64,000 nt of DNA from Streptomyces ochraceiscleroticus (GTDB taxonomy: Bacteria; Actinomycetota; Actinomycetes; Streptomycetales; Streptomycetaceae). The position numbers were made by a program, and so were the translations under genes. The notes under the pieces were generated by a model. The model was not told where the DNA came from, searched no databases, and saw only the letters and a list, made by a program, of their open reading frames with translations. The stretch is from positions 124,001 to 188,000 of the forward strand of contig NZ_JOAX01000026.1 in assembly GCF_000720485.1 (NCBI RefSeq). Direction: 5' to 3'. Below, piece after piece: positions 42,981 through 50,627 of this stretch (its first letter is position 1; the number at the start of each line of letters is the position of its first letter).

Positions 42981-43103
42981 GTGCCTGTCACTCCTTCGGG
43001 GACAACGTCTCCCTCCAGAGTGCCCGGCCCGGGGCCCGGCCGGAACCCTCGGTACCGTGCTCTCGTACGCGCCGTTCCCGGCCCGCCGGTGCGGTCAACG
43101 CCC

Positions 43104-44300
43104 TTACGCGTCCGCGTACTTCGTCTCCGCGTGCGGGTCCAGGGACAGCCGGTAGCCGCGCTTGACCACCGTCTGGATCAGCTTCGGCGCGCCCAGCGCG
43201 ACCCGCAGCCGGGCCATCGCGGTCTCCACCGCGTGCTCGTCGCGGCCCGCGCCGGGCAGCGCCCGCAGCAGGTCACCGCGCGAGACCACCCAGCCGGGCC
43301 GCTTGGCCAGCGCGCGCAGCAGCGACATGCCGGCGGGCGGCACGGGCCGCAGCTCGCCGTCGATGAGGACCGCGTGCCCGCGGATCTCCACCCGGCGGCC
43401 GGCGACCGGCAACGGGCGGACGCGGCCGGGCAGTTCGTGGCAGAGGAGCTGCACGAGCGGGCCGAGCCGGAAGCGCTCCGGCTGGACCGTGGCGACCTCC
43501 TCGTTCTCCAGGGGCAGCGCGGTCACCGGGCCGACGCACGCGGGCAGTACGTCGTGCCGCAGCGCGTCCAGCACCTCGCCCCGGACGCCCCGCTCCTCGG
43601 CGCGGCGCAGCAGCGAAGCGGCGGCCGGGGCGCTGGTGAAGGTCACCGCGTCCACCGTGCGCGCGAGGATGCCGTCCAGGAGGCGGTCGACCGGGCCGAT
43701 GTCCTGCGGCGGCATCCAGCGGTAGACCGGGACGCCGACGACCTCGGCGCCCGCGGCGCGCAGCGACTCCACGAAGCCGGGCAGCGGCTCGCCGTGGAGC
43801 TGGACCGCGATCCGCTTGCCGGCCACGCCCTCCTCCAGCAGCCGGTCCAGCACCTCGGCCATGGACTCCGAGGCGGGCGACCACTCCTCGGTGAGACCCG
43901 CGGCGCGGATCGCGCCGCGCACCTTCGGGCCGCGGGCCAGGAGCTGGACGCCGCCCAGCCGCTCCAGCAGCGGCGTGCCCAGGCCCCAGCCCTCGGCGGC
44001 CTCCACCCAGCCGCGGAAGCCGATGGCGGTGGTGGCCACGACGATGTCCGGCGCGTCGTCGATGAGCTGCTTGGTGGCGGCGAGCAGCTCGGCGTCGTCG
44101 GTGAGCGGCACGATGCGCAGCGCGGGCGCGTGCACGACCTCGGCGCCGCGGCGCTCCAGCAGCGTGCCGAGCTCGGCGGCGCGGCGGGCCGCGGTCACCC
44201 CGACCGTGAACCCGGCCAGCGGCAGCCCGCCGCCCCGCTCGCCGCCCTGCTGACGCGGCCCGCTGTCGTCCCGCAGTTCGTTTCGCTGTCCGTCGTGCAT
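43104..44300 (-). CDS. nnaR: Nitrate/nitrite assimilation regulator with uroporphyrinogen-III synthase-like domain (NnaR)
   Basis: 398 residues, a two-part protein. Residues about 25-275 are a HemD-like fold (GFTVGVTAARRAAELGTLLE, FRGWVEAAEGWGLGTPLLER, VTFTSAPAAASLLRRAEERG). Residues about 305-390 form an OmpR-type winged helix (HAVETAMARLRVALGAPKLI, then QTVVKRGYRLSLDPHAE). In S. coelicolor NnaR (SCO2958) cooperates with GlnR at nitrogen genes such as nirB, and lies next to narK, exactly as here. The HemD fold probably serves as a sensor rather than an enzyme. ATG at 44300. A GlnR-box-like array lies 126-163 bases upstream. Confidence 0.9.
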   Translation of the reverse strand: MHDGQRNELRDDSGPRQQGGERGGGLPLAGFTVGVTAARRAAELGTLLERRGAEVVHAPALRIVPLTDDAELLAATKQLIDDAPDIVVATTAIGFRGWVEAAEGWGLGTPLLERLGGVQLLARGPKVRGAIRAAGLTEEWSPASESMAEVLDRLLEEGVAGKRIAVQLHGEPLPGFVESLRAAGAEVVGVPVYRWMPPQDIGPVDRLLDGILARTVDAVTFTSAPAAASLLRRAEERGVRGEVLDALRHDVLPACVGPVTALPLENEEVATVQPERFRLGPLVQLLCHELPGRVRPLPVAGRRVEIRGHAVLIDGELRPVPPAGMSLLRALAKRPGWVVSRGDLLRALPGAGRDEHAVETAMARLRVALGAPKLIQTVVKRGYRLSLDPHAETKYADA

Positions 44301-44425
44301 AGTGGCTCTCGTCCCGCTTCGCAGTGTTGTGCGCCGGCTCAACGGCGGCCTGGCCTCACCGGGCCGGCCGCCCGTCCCGGGGCGGACCGGCAGACCGGAC
44401 TTGCTTGTGATGCTGCCAAGGGTCC

Positions 44426-44463
44426 GTGACGACCCGGGTTCACCGTTATTTCCCCAGTGTTAC
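44426..44463 (-). promoter_or_regulatory. GlnR-box-like array upstream of nnaR
   Basis: On the minus strand four pentamers occur in register with exact six-base spacers: GTAAC (44463-44459), GAAAT (44452-44448), GAACC (44441-44437) and GTCAC (44430-44426). The GlnR consensus is GTnAC-n6-GaAAC repeated. The first and last match the a-site fully; the middle two match the b-site at four and three of five positions. Position 126 bases before nnaR fits nitrogen control. Confidence 0.6.
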
Positions 44464-44471
44464 GCCCGGGA

Positions 44472-44495
44472 GGCCCCGGCGTTCCCGCCGGGGCC
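44472..44495 (-). terminator. Terminator of narK
   Basis: GGCCCCGGCG (44472-44481) pairs with 44486-44495 around TTCC, 19 bases after the narK stop on the minus strand. It lies next to the GlnR-like array, so nnaR transcription starts afresh beyond it. Confidence 0.8.
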
Positions 44496-44514
44496 ACTCC
44501 TCGGGTGCAGCGGA

Positions 44515-45891
44515 TCACACCTCCGCGTATGCCGGGCGCTGCGCTTCTTCGGTGCGCGCGTGCGGCTCCGGTGCCGGGCGCCGGAGGTATACGGCCCAGG
44601 TCACGGCCAGGCACAGGGCGTAGTAGACGAGGAAGGACACGAAGGCGGGGGTGCCGGAGCCCCCGGTCATGAACGCCTGCCGGAACGCCAGGTTGATGCC
44701 CAGGCCGCCGAGCGCGCCGACTGCGCCGATCAGCCCCATCGAGGCCCCCGAGAGGCGCCGCCCGTACGAAGCGGCCGCCTCACCGGTCAGCCCCTTGCGT
44801 ACCGCCTTCGCCTGGAAGATCCCCGGAATCATCTTGAACGTCGACCCATTGCCCAGCCCGCTCAGCACGAACAGCGCGATGAAGCCGACGAGAAAGACCG
44901 GCAGCGACTTCTGCGCCGACGCGTAGATCACGACGAGGGTCGCGGCACCCATCGCGGCGTAGTTCCACAGGCTGATGCGCGCGCCGCCGAAGCGGTCGGC
45001 GAGCTTGCCGCCCACGGGCCGGATCAGCGAGCCGAGCAGCGGCCCGATGAAGGTGAGCGAGGCCGCCTGCAGCGGCGTCTGCGCGAACTGGTTCTGCAGG
45101 ACGAGCCCGAAGGCGAAGCTGTACCCGATGAACGACCCGAACGTCCCGATGTACAGCACCGACATGATCCAGGTGTGCGGGTCGCGGGCCGCGTCCTTGG
45201 CGGCACCCGTGTCGTTCTTCACCGGCGCGAGATTGTCCATGAACAGCGCGCACAGCACCGCGGAGACCACCGCGAGCGGGATGTAGATCCCCAGCACGAT
45301 GTGCGGCGAGGCGGCGCCCGCCGTCCCGATGACCAGCAGCCCCACGAGCTGAATCACCGGCACACCGATGTTCCCGCCGCCGGCGTTCAGCCCGAGGGCC
45401 CAGCCCTTCTTCCTGAGCGGATAGAAGGAATTGATGTTGGTCATCGACGAGGCGAAGTTCCCCCCGCCGACCCCCGTGAGCGATGCCACCAGGATGAACG
45501 TGAGGTACGACGTCCCCGGCTCCATCACCATCCACGCGGCGGTGGTCGGCACCAGCAGCATCAGCGCGCTGATGATCGTCCAGTTCCGCCCCCCGAACTT
45601 CGCCACCGCGAAGGTGTACGGCACCCGCAGCACGCCGCCGACCAGCGTCGGCACGGCCACCAGGAAGAACTTGTCCGCCGGGTCCAGCCCGTACTCGGGC
45701 CCCATGAACAGGACCATCACCGACCACAGACTCCACACCGAGAACCCGATGTGCTCCGACAGCACCGAGAACCACAGGTTCCGCCGGGCGATCCGTTCCC
45801 CCTTCTCCGCCCAGAACCCCTCGTCCTCCGGATCCCACTCCTCGATCCACCGCCCGCCCTTGCGTGCGGTCCCGCCTGTCGTGGCTGCCAT
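44515..45891 (-). CDS. narK: Nitrate/nitrite MFS transporter
   Basis: 458 residues, 12 helices, NarK/NNP family. The two family nitrate signatures are clear: LTGVGGGNFASSMTNINSFY in helix 5, and LSGLGNGSTFKMIPGIFQAK in helix 11. The cytoplasmic N-terminus carries WIEEWDPEDEGFWAEKGERI, a conserved acidic cap. Imports nitrate or exchanges it for nitrite. The tandem nnaR gene downstream and the GlnR-like site suggest nitrogen-source regulation. ATG at 45891 with GGGAGG four bases upstream. No nitrate reductase genes are in the window. Confidence 0.93.
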   Translation of the reverse strand: MAATTGGTARKGGRWIEEWDPEDEGFWAEKGERIARRNLWFSVLSEHIGFSVWSLWSVMVLFMGPEYGLDPADKFFLVAVPTLVGGVLRVPYTFAVAKFGGRNWTIISALMLLVPTTAAWMVMEPGTSYLTFILVASLTGVGGGNFASSMTNINSFYPLRKKGWALGLNAGGGNIGVPVIQLVGLLVIGTAGAASPHIVLGIYIPLAVVSAVLCALFMDNLAPVKNDTGAAKDAARDPHTWIMSVLYIGTFGSFIGYSFAFGLVLQNQFAQTPLQAASLTFIGPLLGSLIRPVGGKLADRFGGARISLWNYAAMGAATLVVIYASAQKSLPVFLVGFIALFVLSGLGNGSTFKMIPGIFQAKAVRKGLTGEAAASYGRRLSGASMGLIGAVGALGGLGINLAFRQAFMTGGSGTPAFVSFLVYYALCLAVTWAVYLRRPAPEPHARTEEAQRPAYAEV

Positions 45892-46038
45892 CGTGCCTCC
45901 CAGCTCTCGGGTTCTCCCGTTCCGAAGCTAGGGACGGCTCGTTTCGCCGCGGTGCCGCCAGGTGTCACCGACGCAATATCGCGCTCACCCGGGTCGGCGG
46001 GGCACGGTGAGTACCGGCCGGGGCACGCTGCGCGGCGC

Positions 46039-47007
46039 TCACGCCGCCATCAGCCGGGCGTCCTCGGGCGGCAGCCAGGCGCCCTCGGGGCGGGCCAGCC
46101 AGCCGCCCTCCTTGCCCAGCTCGCGCGCCGCGGCCAGCAGCGCGTCCAGCCCCGGGTGGCGCAGCCCCCGGCGCCAGACCACCGACACCGGGGACAGCGG
46201 TACGGGGTCCACGAGGGGCCGCAGCACCATCCCGGGCGCCTCGATGAACTCGACACTGGCCAGCACCGACCAGCCGCGCTTCCGTACGACGCGGAGGAAT
46301 TCGTCCGGGCCGTCGATCTCCGGGTACGGCGCCGCCGCCCGGATGCCGCGCCCTTCGAAGAGGCGCGCCGCCAGGGCGGTCCACTCCGCGGTGTGCGCAT
46401 TGCCCGCCCCCGTGTACAGCGTCTCCCCCGCGAGCGCGTCCAGCGGGACGGCCGCACGAGCGGCCAGCGGGTGCTCCGCGGGCAGCAGGACGGCCATCGG
46501 CTCGTACCGCACCGGGTGGTGGGCCAGCCGGGTCCGCACGCCGCGCGGCAGCCCCGCGATCCGCCCGAAGGACACGTCCAGGCCGCCGGTCAGCAGCCCC
46601 TCGGCAGCGCCGGTCAGGCCGCTGTGGAAGCGCGCGGCGAACTCCAGGCCGGGTGCCGCCGCCCGGGCCCGCTCCAGTACCCGGTGCGCGGTGCCCACGG
46701 GCGCGCCGACGTCGACGAGCAGCGGCTGCTCGTGCGCCGCGCCTCCGTGGAACGCCGCGGACAGCTCGTCGTGCGCGGCCAGCACGCGCTGCGCATACGG
46801 GAGCAGCCGCTCGCCTTCGGGGGTGAGACGCACCTGCCGGGTGGTGCGCAGGAACAGCACGGTGCCGAGGTCGCGCTCCAGGCGGCGGATGTCCCGGCTG
46901 AGGGCCTGCTGGGCGACGTACAGACGGGCGGCGGCACGGGTGAAGTGCAGCTCGTCGGCGACGGCCGTGAAGGCCCGCAGCAGTCGCGGCTCTATGTCGT
47001 GGGGCAC
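46039..47007 (-). CDS. LysR family transcriptional regulator
   Basis: 322 residues. N-terminal HTH (LLRAFTAVADELHFTRAAAR, LYVAQQALSRDIRRLERDLG, TVLFLRTTRQVRLTPEGERL) and a C-terminal periplasmic-binding-like effector domain (LEFAARFHSGLTGAAEGLLT, PMAVLLPAEHPLAARAAVPL). GTG start at 47007; no strong ribosome site is visible, and the reading frame is unambiguous downstream. It is divergent from the MFS gene starting at 47086, with 78 bases between, the classic arrangement for a LysR regulator and its target exporter. Confidence 0.88.
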   Translation of the reverse strand: MPHDIEPRLLRAFTAVADELHFTRAAARLYVAQQALSRDIRRLERDLGTVLFLRTTRQVRLTPEGERLLPYAQRVLAAHDELSAAFHGGAAHEQPLLVDVGAPVGTAHRVLERARAAAPGLEFAARFHSGLTGAAEGLLTGGLDVSFGRIAGLPRGVRTRLAHHPVRYEPMAVLLPAEHPLAARAAVPLDALAGETLYTGAGNAHTAEWTALAARLFEGRGIRAAAPYPEIDGPDEFLRVVRKRGWSVLASVEFIEAPGMVLRPLVDPVPLSPVSVVWRRGLRHPGLDALLAAARELGKEGGWLARPEGAWLPPEDARLMAA

Positions 47008-47085
47008 GCGCCCATGGTGACAAAGACGAAGTGGCGGTACGGAGACCTGCCGGGCAACAGATTGACAACGGGAGACGGTGAATGC

Positions 47086-48420
47086 GTGGTGAAGAGGTGT
47101 TGGACGGTACGGCGCGGCCTGCCCGACCGTGGACGGGTGATCCTCTTCCTCGCCTCCCGGCCGGTGACCGCCCCGCCCGTTCCTGCCCGCTCGCGCCGCC
47201 GCACCCCCGCCGTCCCGCGGCTGCCGTTCCTCCGCCCGTACGCCCGGATCTTCGCTGTCCCCGGCACCCGGGCCTTCACCGCGGCCAACCTGATGGCGCG
47301 GCTCCCCATGGGCATGTTCAGCGTCAGCGCGGTCCTGATGATCGCCGGGTCGCGCGGCTCGTACGCGCTGGCCGGGGCCGTGACCGCCGTCGGGCTCGCC
47401 GCGACCGCCGTCGTCGGGCCGTGGACCGCGCGGCTGGTCGACCGGTACGGGCAGGCCAGGGTCGCGCCGCCCGCCGCGCTGCTCGCGGTGGCCGGCTCGC
47501 TCGCCCTCGTGCTGTGCGTACGGCTCGACGCACCCGCCTGGACGCTCTTCGCCGCGTACCTCTGCACGGCCACCACGCCCAACACCGGCGGCATGTCCCG
47601 CGCCCGCTGGGCACACCTCTTCCGCACCGATCCCCGCGCCCTGCACACCGCGAACTCCTTCGAACAGGCGGCGGACGAGGTGTGCTTCATGCTCGGCCCG
47701 GTGCTCGCGGCCTTCCTGTGCACGGCGCTGTTCCCGGAGGCGGGCACCCTCACCGGGGCCGCGCTGCTGCTGGCCGGCGTGCTCCTCTTCGCCGGTCAGC
47801 GCCGTACGGAGCCGCCGCCCGCGCCCCGTACGGACCGCGCCCGCTCCCTGTTGCGCCGCCCCGGCCTGCCGCCGCTCCTGCTGACCTTCCTCTGTACGGG
47901 CGCGGTGTTCGGCTCCCTGGAGGTCGTCACGATCGGCTTCGCCGACGGGCACGGCGTCCGGGCGGCGGCGGGCGGCATCCTGGCGCTGCAGGCGGCCGGG
48001 TCGTGCGCCGCTGGCCTGCTGTACGGGCTGCTGCCGCCCGCCGGGCGGCCCGCGGCGCGCTTCACCGGCTGCGTGGCGGCCATGGCGGTCCTGATGCTGC
48101 TGCCGCTCCTCGGGGCGGCGAGCGGCAGCCCGGCCGTCCTGGCGGGCGTCCTGCTCGTGGCCGGGATGGCGACCGCGCCCACCATGGTCACCGGCATGGG
48201 CCGGGTGCAGGCACTGACGCCCGCCGGCCAGGTCAACGAGGGCCTGACGCTCGCCGTGACCGCCCTGCTGGCCGGCATCGCGACCGGCTCGGCGGCGGGC
48301 GGCTGGGCCACGGACCACCTGGGCCCCGACGGCTCCGGATACGCCGTACCGGCAACCGCCGCGGCCCTCGCCCTGACCGTGACGCTCCTGGGCCGCCTCC
48401 CGGCCCGCCGGCGCGGCTGA
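47086..48420 (+). CDS. MFS transporter, probable target of the divergent LysR regulator
   Basis: 444 residues from the tandem GTG GTG at 47086, with GGGAGA about ten bases upstream; a GTG at 47137 would remove a 17-residue basic leader. About 11-12 membrane helices: FTAANLMARLPMGMFSVSAV, ALAGAVTAVGLAATAVVGPW, TARLVDRYGQARV (motif A-like), and VNEGLTLAVTALLAGIATGS near the end. The pattern resembles small-molecule exporters of the arabinose-efflux type, but the cargo is unknown. Ends within a perfect hairpin whose loop contains the stop codon. Confidence 0.83.
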   Translation: MVKRCWTVRRGLPDRGRVILFLASRPVTAPPVPARSRRRTPAVPRLPFLRPYARIFAVPGTRAFTAANLMARLPMGMFSVSAVLMIAGSRGSYALAGAVTAVGLAATAVVGPWTARLVDRYGQARVAPPAALLAVAGSLALVLCVRLDAPAWTLFAAYLCTATTPNTGGMSRARWAHLFRTDPRALHTANSFEQAADEVCFMLGPVLAAFLCTALFPEAGTLTGAALLLAGVLLFAGQRRTEPPPAPRTDRARSLLRRPGLPPLLLTFLCTGAVFGSLEVVTIGFADGHGVRAAAGGILALQAAGSCAAGLLYGLLPPAGRPAARFTGCVAAMAVLMLLPLLGAASGSPAVLAGVLLVAGMATAPTMVTGMGRVQALTPAGQVNEGLTLAVTALLAGIATGSAAGGWATDHLGPDGSGYAVPATAAALALTVTLLGRLPARRRG

Positions 48421-48435
48421 CCCGCGCCGGCGGGC
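48403..48435. terminator. Terminator hairpin overlapping the MFS stop codon
   Basis: A 14-bp perfect stem, GCCCGCCGGCGCGG (48403-48416) with 48422-48435, loop CTGAC containing the TGA at 48418-48420. It lies between convergent genes and can serve both strands; the esterase stop is at 48450. Confidence 0.82.
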
Positions 48436-48449
48436 CCGGGCCCGCGGCC

Positions 48450-49427
48450 TCAGCCGCCCAGCCCCCACCCCTTCGCCATCTCGTACGCGGCGCAGAGGTT
48501 CACATCGAGCATGTAAGCGCCGGCCGTGCCGCACTGCGCGGGGCCCGTACCCGGGTCCAGCGGCTGCCCGTGCCCCATGCCGGTGATCTCGTACGTCTCG
48601 ACGGCGACCGCGCCGCCCGCGTCCCGGTACACCGCGTGCGGATAGCCGCCCACCGTGTCCCTGGCGTCGGGGGCCTGGTCGGTGCCGTGCACATTCGTCC
48701 ACTGCTCGACGAGGTCGGCCATGTTCACCGGCTTCACCGTCGTGTCGGCCGTGCCGTGGAACACGGTGAGCCGGGGCCAGGGTCCGGTGTACCCGGGGCG
48801 CGCGGCCCGCACCCGGTCGCCCCACTGCGCGGGGGTCTGGGCGGCGCCCACGTACATGCACACGTACGGCGAGCCGGCCGCCTGCGCGCAGCCGTACGGG
48901 AGGCCCGCGACGACGCCGCCCGCGGTGTATGTCTCCGGGTACGCGGCCATCATGACCGCCGTCATCCCGCCGCCGGCCGAAAGTCCGGTGACGTACGCCT
49001 TCGAGCCGCCCGCGTCGGCGAGCTGGCGGGCGGTCATCTGCTGGATGGACGCGGCCTCGCCGTGGCCGCGCTCGATGTCGCCCGCCTGGAACCAGTTGAA
49101 GCAGGAGTTGAGGTTGTTGGCGCTGCTCTGGCCCGGGAGGACGACGGAGAAGCCCCAGCGGTCGGCGAGCTCGGTCCAGCCGCTCTGCTTGCCGTAGGCG
49201 GGGGCGTTCTGCGTACAGCCGTGCAGCGCGACGACCACGGGGCGGCCGGCGGGCAGGCCCTGCGGGACGTAGCGGTACATCCGCAGCGCCCCCGGATTGG
49301 TGCCGAAGCCGGTGACCTCCTCGATGGTGCCGGAAGCCGCGTGTGCCGTCGCCGGCGACGGCAGGAAGAGGGCGGCCAGCAGGGCCGCGACCAGAACGCT
49401 CAGCGTGCGCTTGGTTGTCTTGTACAT
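48450..49427 (-). CDS. Secreted PHB-depolymerase/feruloyl-esterase-like serine esterase
   Basis: 325 residues. Signal peptide (MYKTTKRTLSVLVAALLAAL, cleavage near AHA-A at about 31) and an alpha/beta hydrolase domain of the esterase_phd family: VVALHGCTQNAPAYGKQSGW (oxyanion hole), nucleophile Ser150 in VTGLSAGGGM, LTVFHGTADTTVKPVN with the acid Asp, and His in EITGMGHGQPLDPG. Cysteines at several places may form disulfides (NSCFNW, YGCAQA, PYVCMY). Likely substrates are short-chain polyesters such as PHB or plant cell-wall acetyl/feruloyl esters. ATG at 49427; no strong ribosome site is seen. Confidence 0.88.
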   Translation of the reverse strand: MYKTTKRTLSVLVAALLAALFLPSPATAHAASGTIEEVTGFGTNPGALRMYRYVPQGLPAGRPVVVALHGCTQNAPAYGKQSGWTELADRWGFSVVLPGQSSANNLNSCFNWFQAGDIERGHGEAASIQQMTARQLADAGGSKAYVTGLSAGGGMTAVMMAAYPETYTAGGVVAGLPYGCAQAAGSPYVCMYVGAAQTPAQWGDRVRAARPGYTGPWPRLTVFHGTADTTVKPVNMADLVEQWTNVHGTDQAPDARDTVGGYPHAVYRDAGGAVAVETYEITGMGHGQPLDPGTGPAQCGTAGAYMLDVNLCAAYEMAKGWGLGG

Positions 49428-49510
49428 GTCGGAGGACGGTAGGAGCGCGGGGCGGCACCCGATATGGCGCGGAACGCCACATCCGACGCCCGCGCCATGG
49501 TCATACATGA

Positions 49511-49546
49511 CAGAAGCCCCGCTGCCTGACGGCGGCGGGGCTTCTG
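49511..49546 (-). terminator. Hairpin downstream of tmRNA
   Basis: CAGAAGCCCCGC (49511-49522) pairs with GCGGGGCTTCTG (49535-49546). A smaller hairpin, GGAGGCC/GGCCTCC at 49563-49578, lies immediately after the tmRNA 3' end. One or both end ssrA transcription. Confidence 0.72.
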
Positions 49547-49584
49547 CCCACATGGGATGTCCGGAGGCCGGGGCCTCCGTTCGG

Positions 49585-49952
49585 TGGAGATGGCGGGAAT
49601 CGAACCCGCGTCCAACGGTGCAGAATCAGGGCTTCTCCGAGCGCAGTCCGCTGCGATTTTCTCGGCCCCGGAGATCACGCGGACAAGTCTCCGACGGGCT
49701 CAGTCACTGTTTGATGTCTCCACTCAGCCCCGTGACCGGGCTCAGTGGATAAGACCCCTAGCTGATGCCAGGAACCGGGTCGGGATCATCCCCGGGCTGA
49801 CACTTCGCAGGTCGCTACTTAGGCAGCGAGGGCGAAGGAATCGCGCTTGGTGTTGGCGATTATTGGTTGCGACATATGGTTAACGAGATCATTGCCGCTT
49901 CCTCGGCTCGCTTCCCCTGCTTCGACATCCGCTGTCGAAACCGATCATCCCC
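49585..49952 (-). ncRNA. ssrA: Transfer-messenger RNA (ssrA)
   Basis: The 5' end reads GGGGATGATCGGTTTCGACA (from 49952) and pairs with CATCTCC at the 3' end (49592-49586); the T arm CGCGGGTTCGATTCCCGC precedes it. The tag reading frame at 49857-49819 encodes ANTKRDSFALAA followed by TAA, ending in the Ala-Leu-Ala-Ala recognised by ClpXP-type proteases. Length about 368 bases. The adjacent upstream gene is smpB, its obligatory partner in trans-translation, which rescues ribosomes stalled on broken mRNAs. Confidence 0.97.
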
Positions 49953-50093
49953 ATGTTGATTTTTCAAGTGTGGGCCCCACTTGCGCGGAGTCCGTGCACC
50001 CCGTCCTGCGGGGTACATGTGCCATCGTACGGGAACAACGTGGCACCGTGCCAGCATATTCCCAGGGGGCGTTCGCCGGGCCTTCCGCGCAGG

Positions 50094-50609
50094 TCAGGCC
50101 CGCTGCCGCCGGCGCACCGCCGAGATCGCGCGGTCCGCCTCGCGGCGGTCCTGCTGCTCACGCAGGGTCTGCCGCTTGTCGTACTCCTTCTTGCCCTTGG
50201 CCAGCGCGATCTCGACCTTCGCCCGGCCCTTCAGGAAGTAGAGCTGGAGCGGGACGATCGTGTGGCCCGTCTCCTGGGACTTCGACGCCAGCTTGTCGAT
50301 CTCCTCGCGGTGCAGCAGCAGCTTCCGCTTGCGGCGTGCCGCGTGGTTCGTCCACGTGCCCTGCGCGTACTCGGGGATGTGCACGTTGTGCAGCCACGCC
50401 TCGCCGCCGTCGATCTGGACGAAGCCGTCCACCAGCGAAGACCGACCCTGCCGCAGCGACTTCACCTCCGTGCCCGAGAGCACGAGGCCGCACTCGTAGG
50501 TGTCGATGATGAGGTAGTCGTGCCGCGCCTTCTTGTTCTGCGCGATGAGCTTGCGCCCGGCCTCCGCGGCCTGTCGCTTCGCCTTCGTGTTCGCGTTCGC
50601 CTTAGCCAT
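50094..50609 (-). CDS. smpB: SsrA-binding protein SmpB
   Basis: 171 residues: OB-fold core ([76 protein letters not shown]) and a basic C-terminal tail ([20 protein letters not shown]) that enters the mRNA channel. Binds tmRNA and delivers it to stalled ribosomes. The N-terminus has a 25-residue basic lead ([18 protein letters not shown]). ATG at 50609. It precedes ssrA by about 140 bases on the same strand and is preceded by the S41 peptidase gene, stop to start 18 bases, then ftsX and ftsE. Confidence 0.97.
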   Translation of the reverse strand: MAKANANTKAKRQAAEAGRKLIAQNKKARHDYLIIDTYECGLVLSGTEVKSLRQGRSSLVDGFVQIDGGEAWLHNVHIPEYAQGTWTNHAARRKRKLLLHREEIDKLASKSQETGHTIVPLQLYFLKGRAKVEIALAKGKKEYDKRQTLREQQDRREADRAISAVRRRQRA

Positions 50610-50627
50610 AGTGCGGCCATTTTCGCA

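Noticed and set aside
45892..46038. Search for a GlnR box in front of narK
   Set aside because: GTGAC and GAAAC occur, but with 18 bases between them rather than the expected spacing. The match is too poor to call.
44302..47085. Upstream part of the long plus-strand frame ending at 48420
   Set aside because: This part is antisense to narK and the LysR gene, with shadow composition. The MFS protein homology begins only after about 47190.
47008..49482. Minus-strand extension of the LysR frame upstream to 49482
   Set aside because: It crosses the MFS gene and esterase in the wrong frame; the LysR fold begins at the GTG at 47007.
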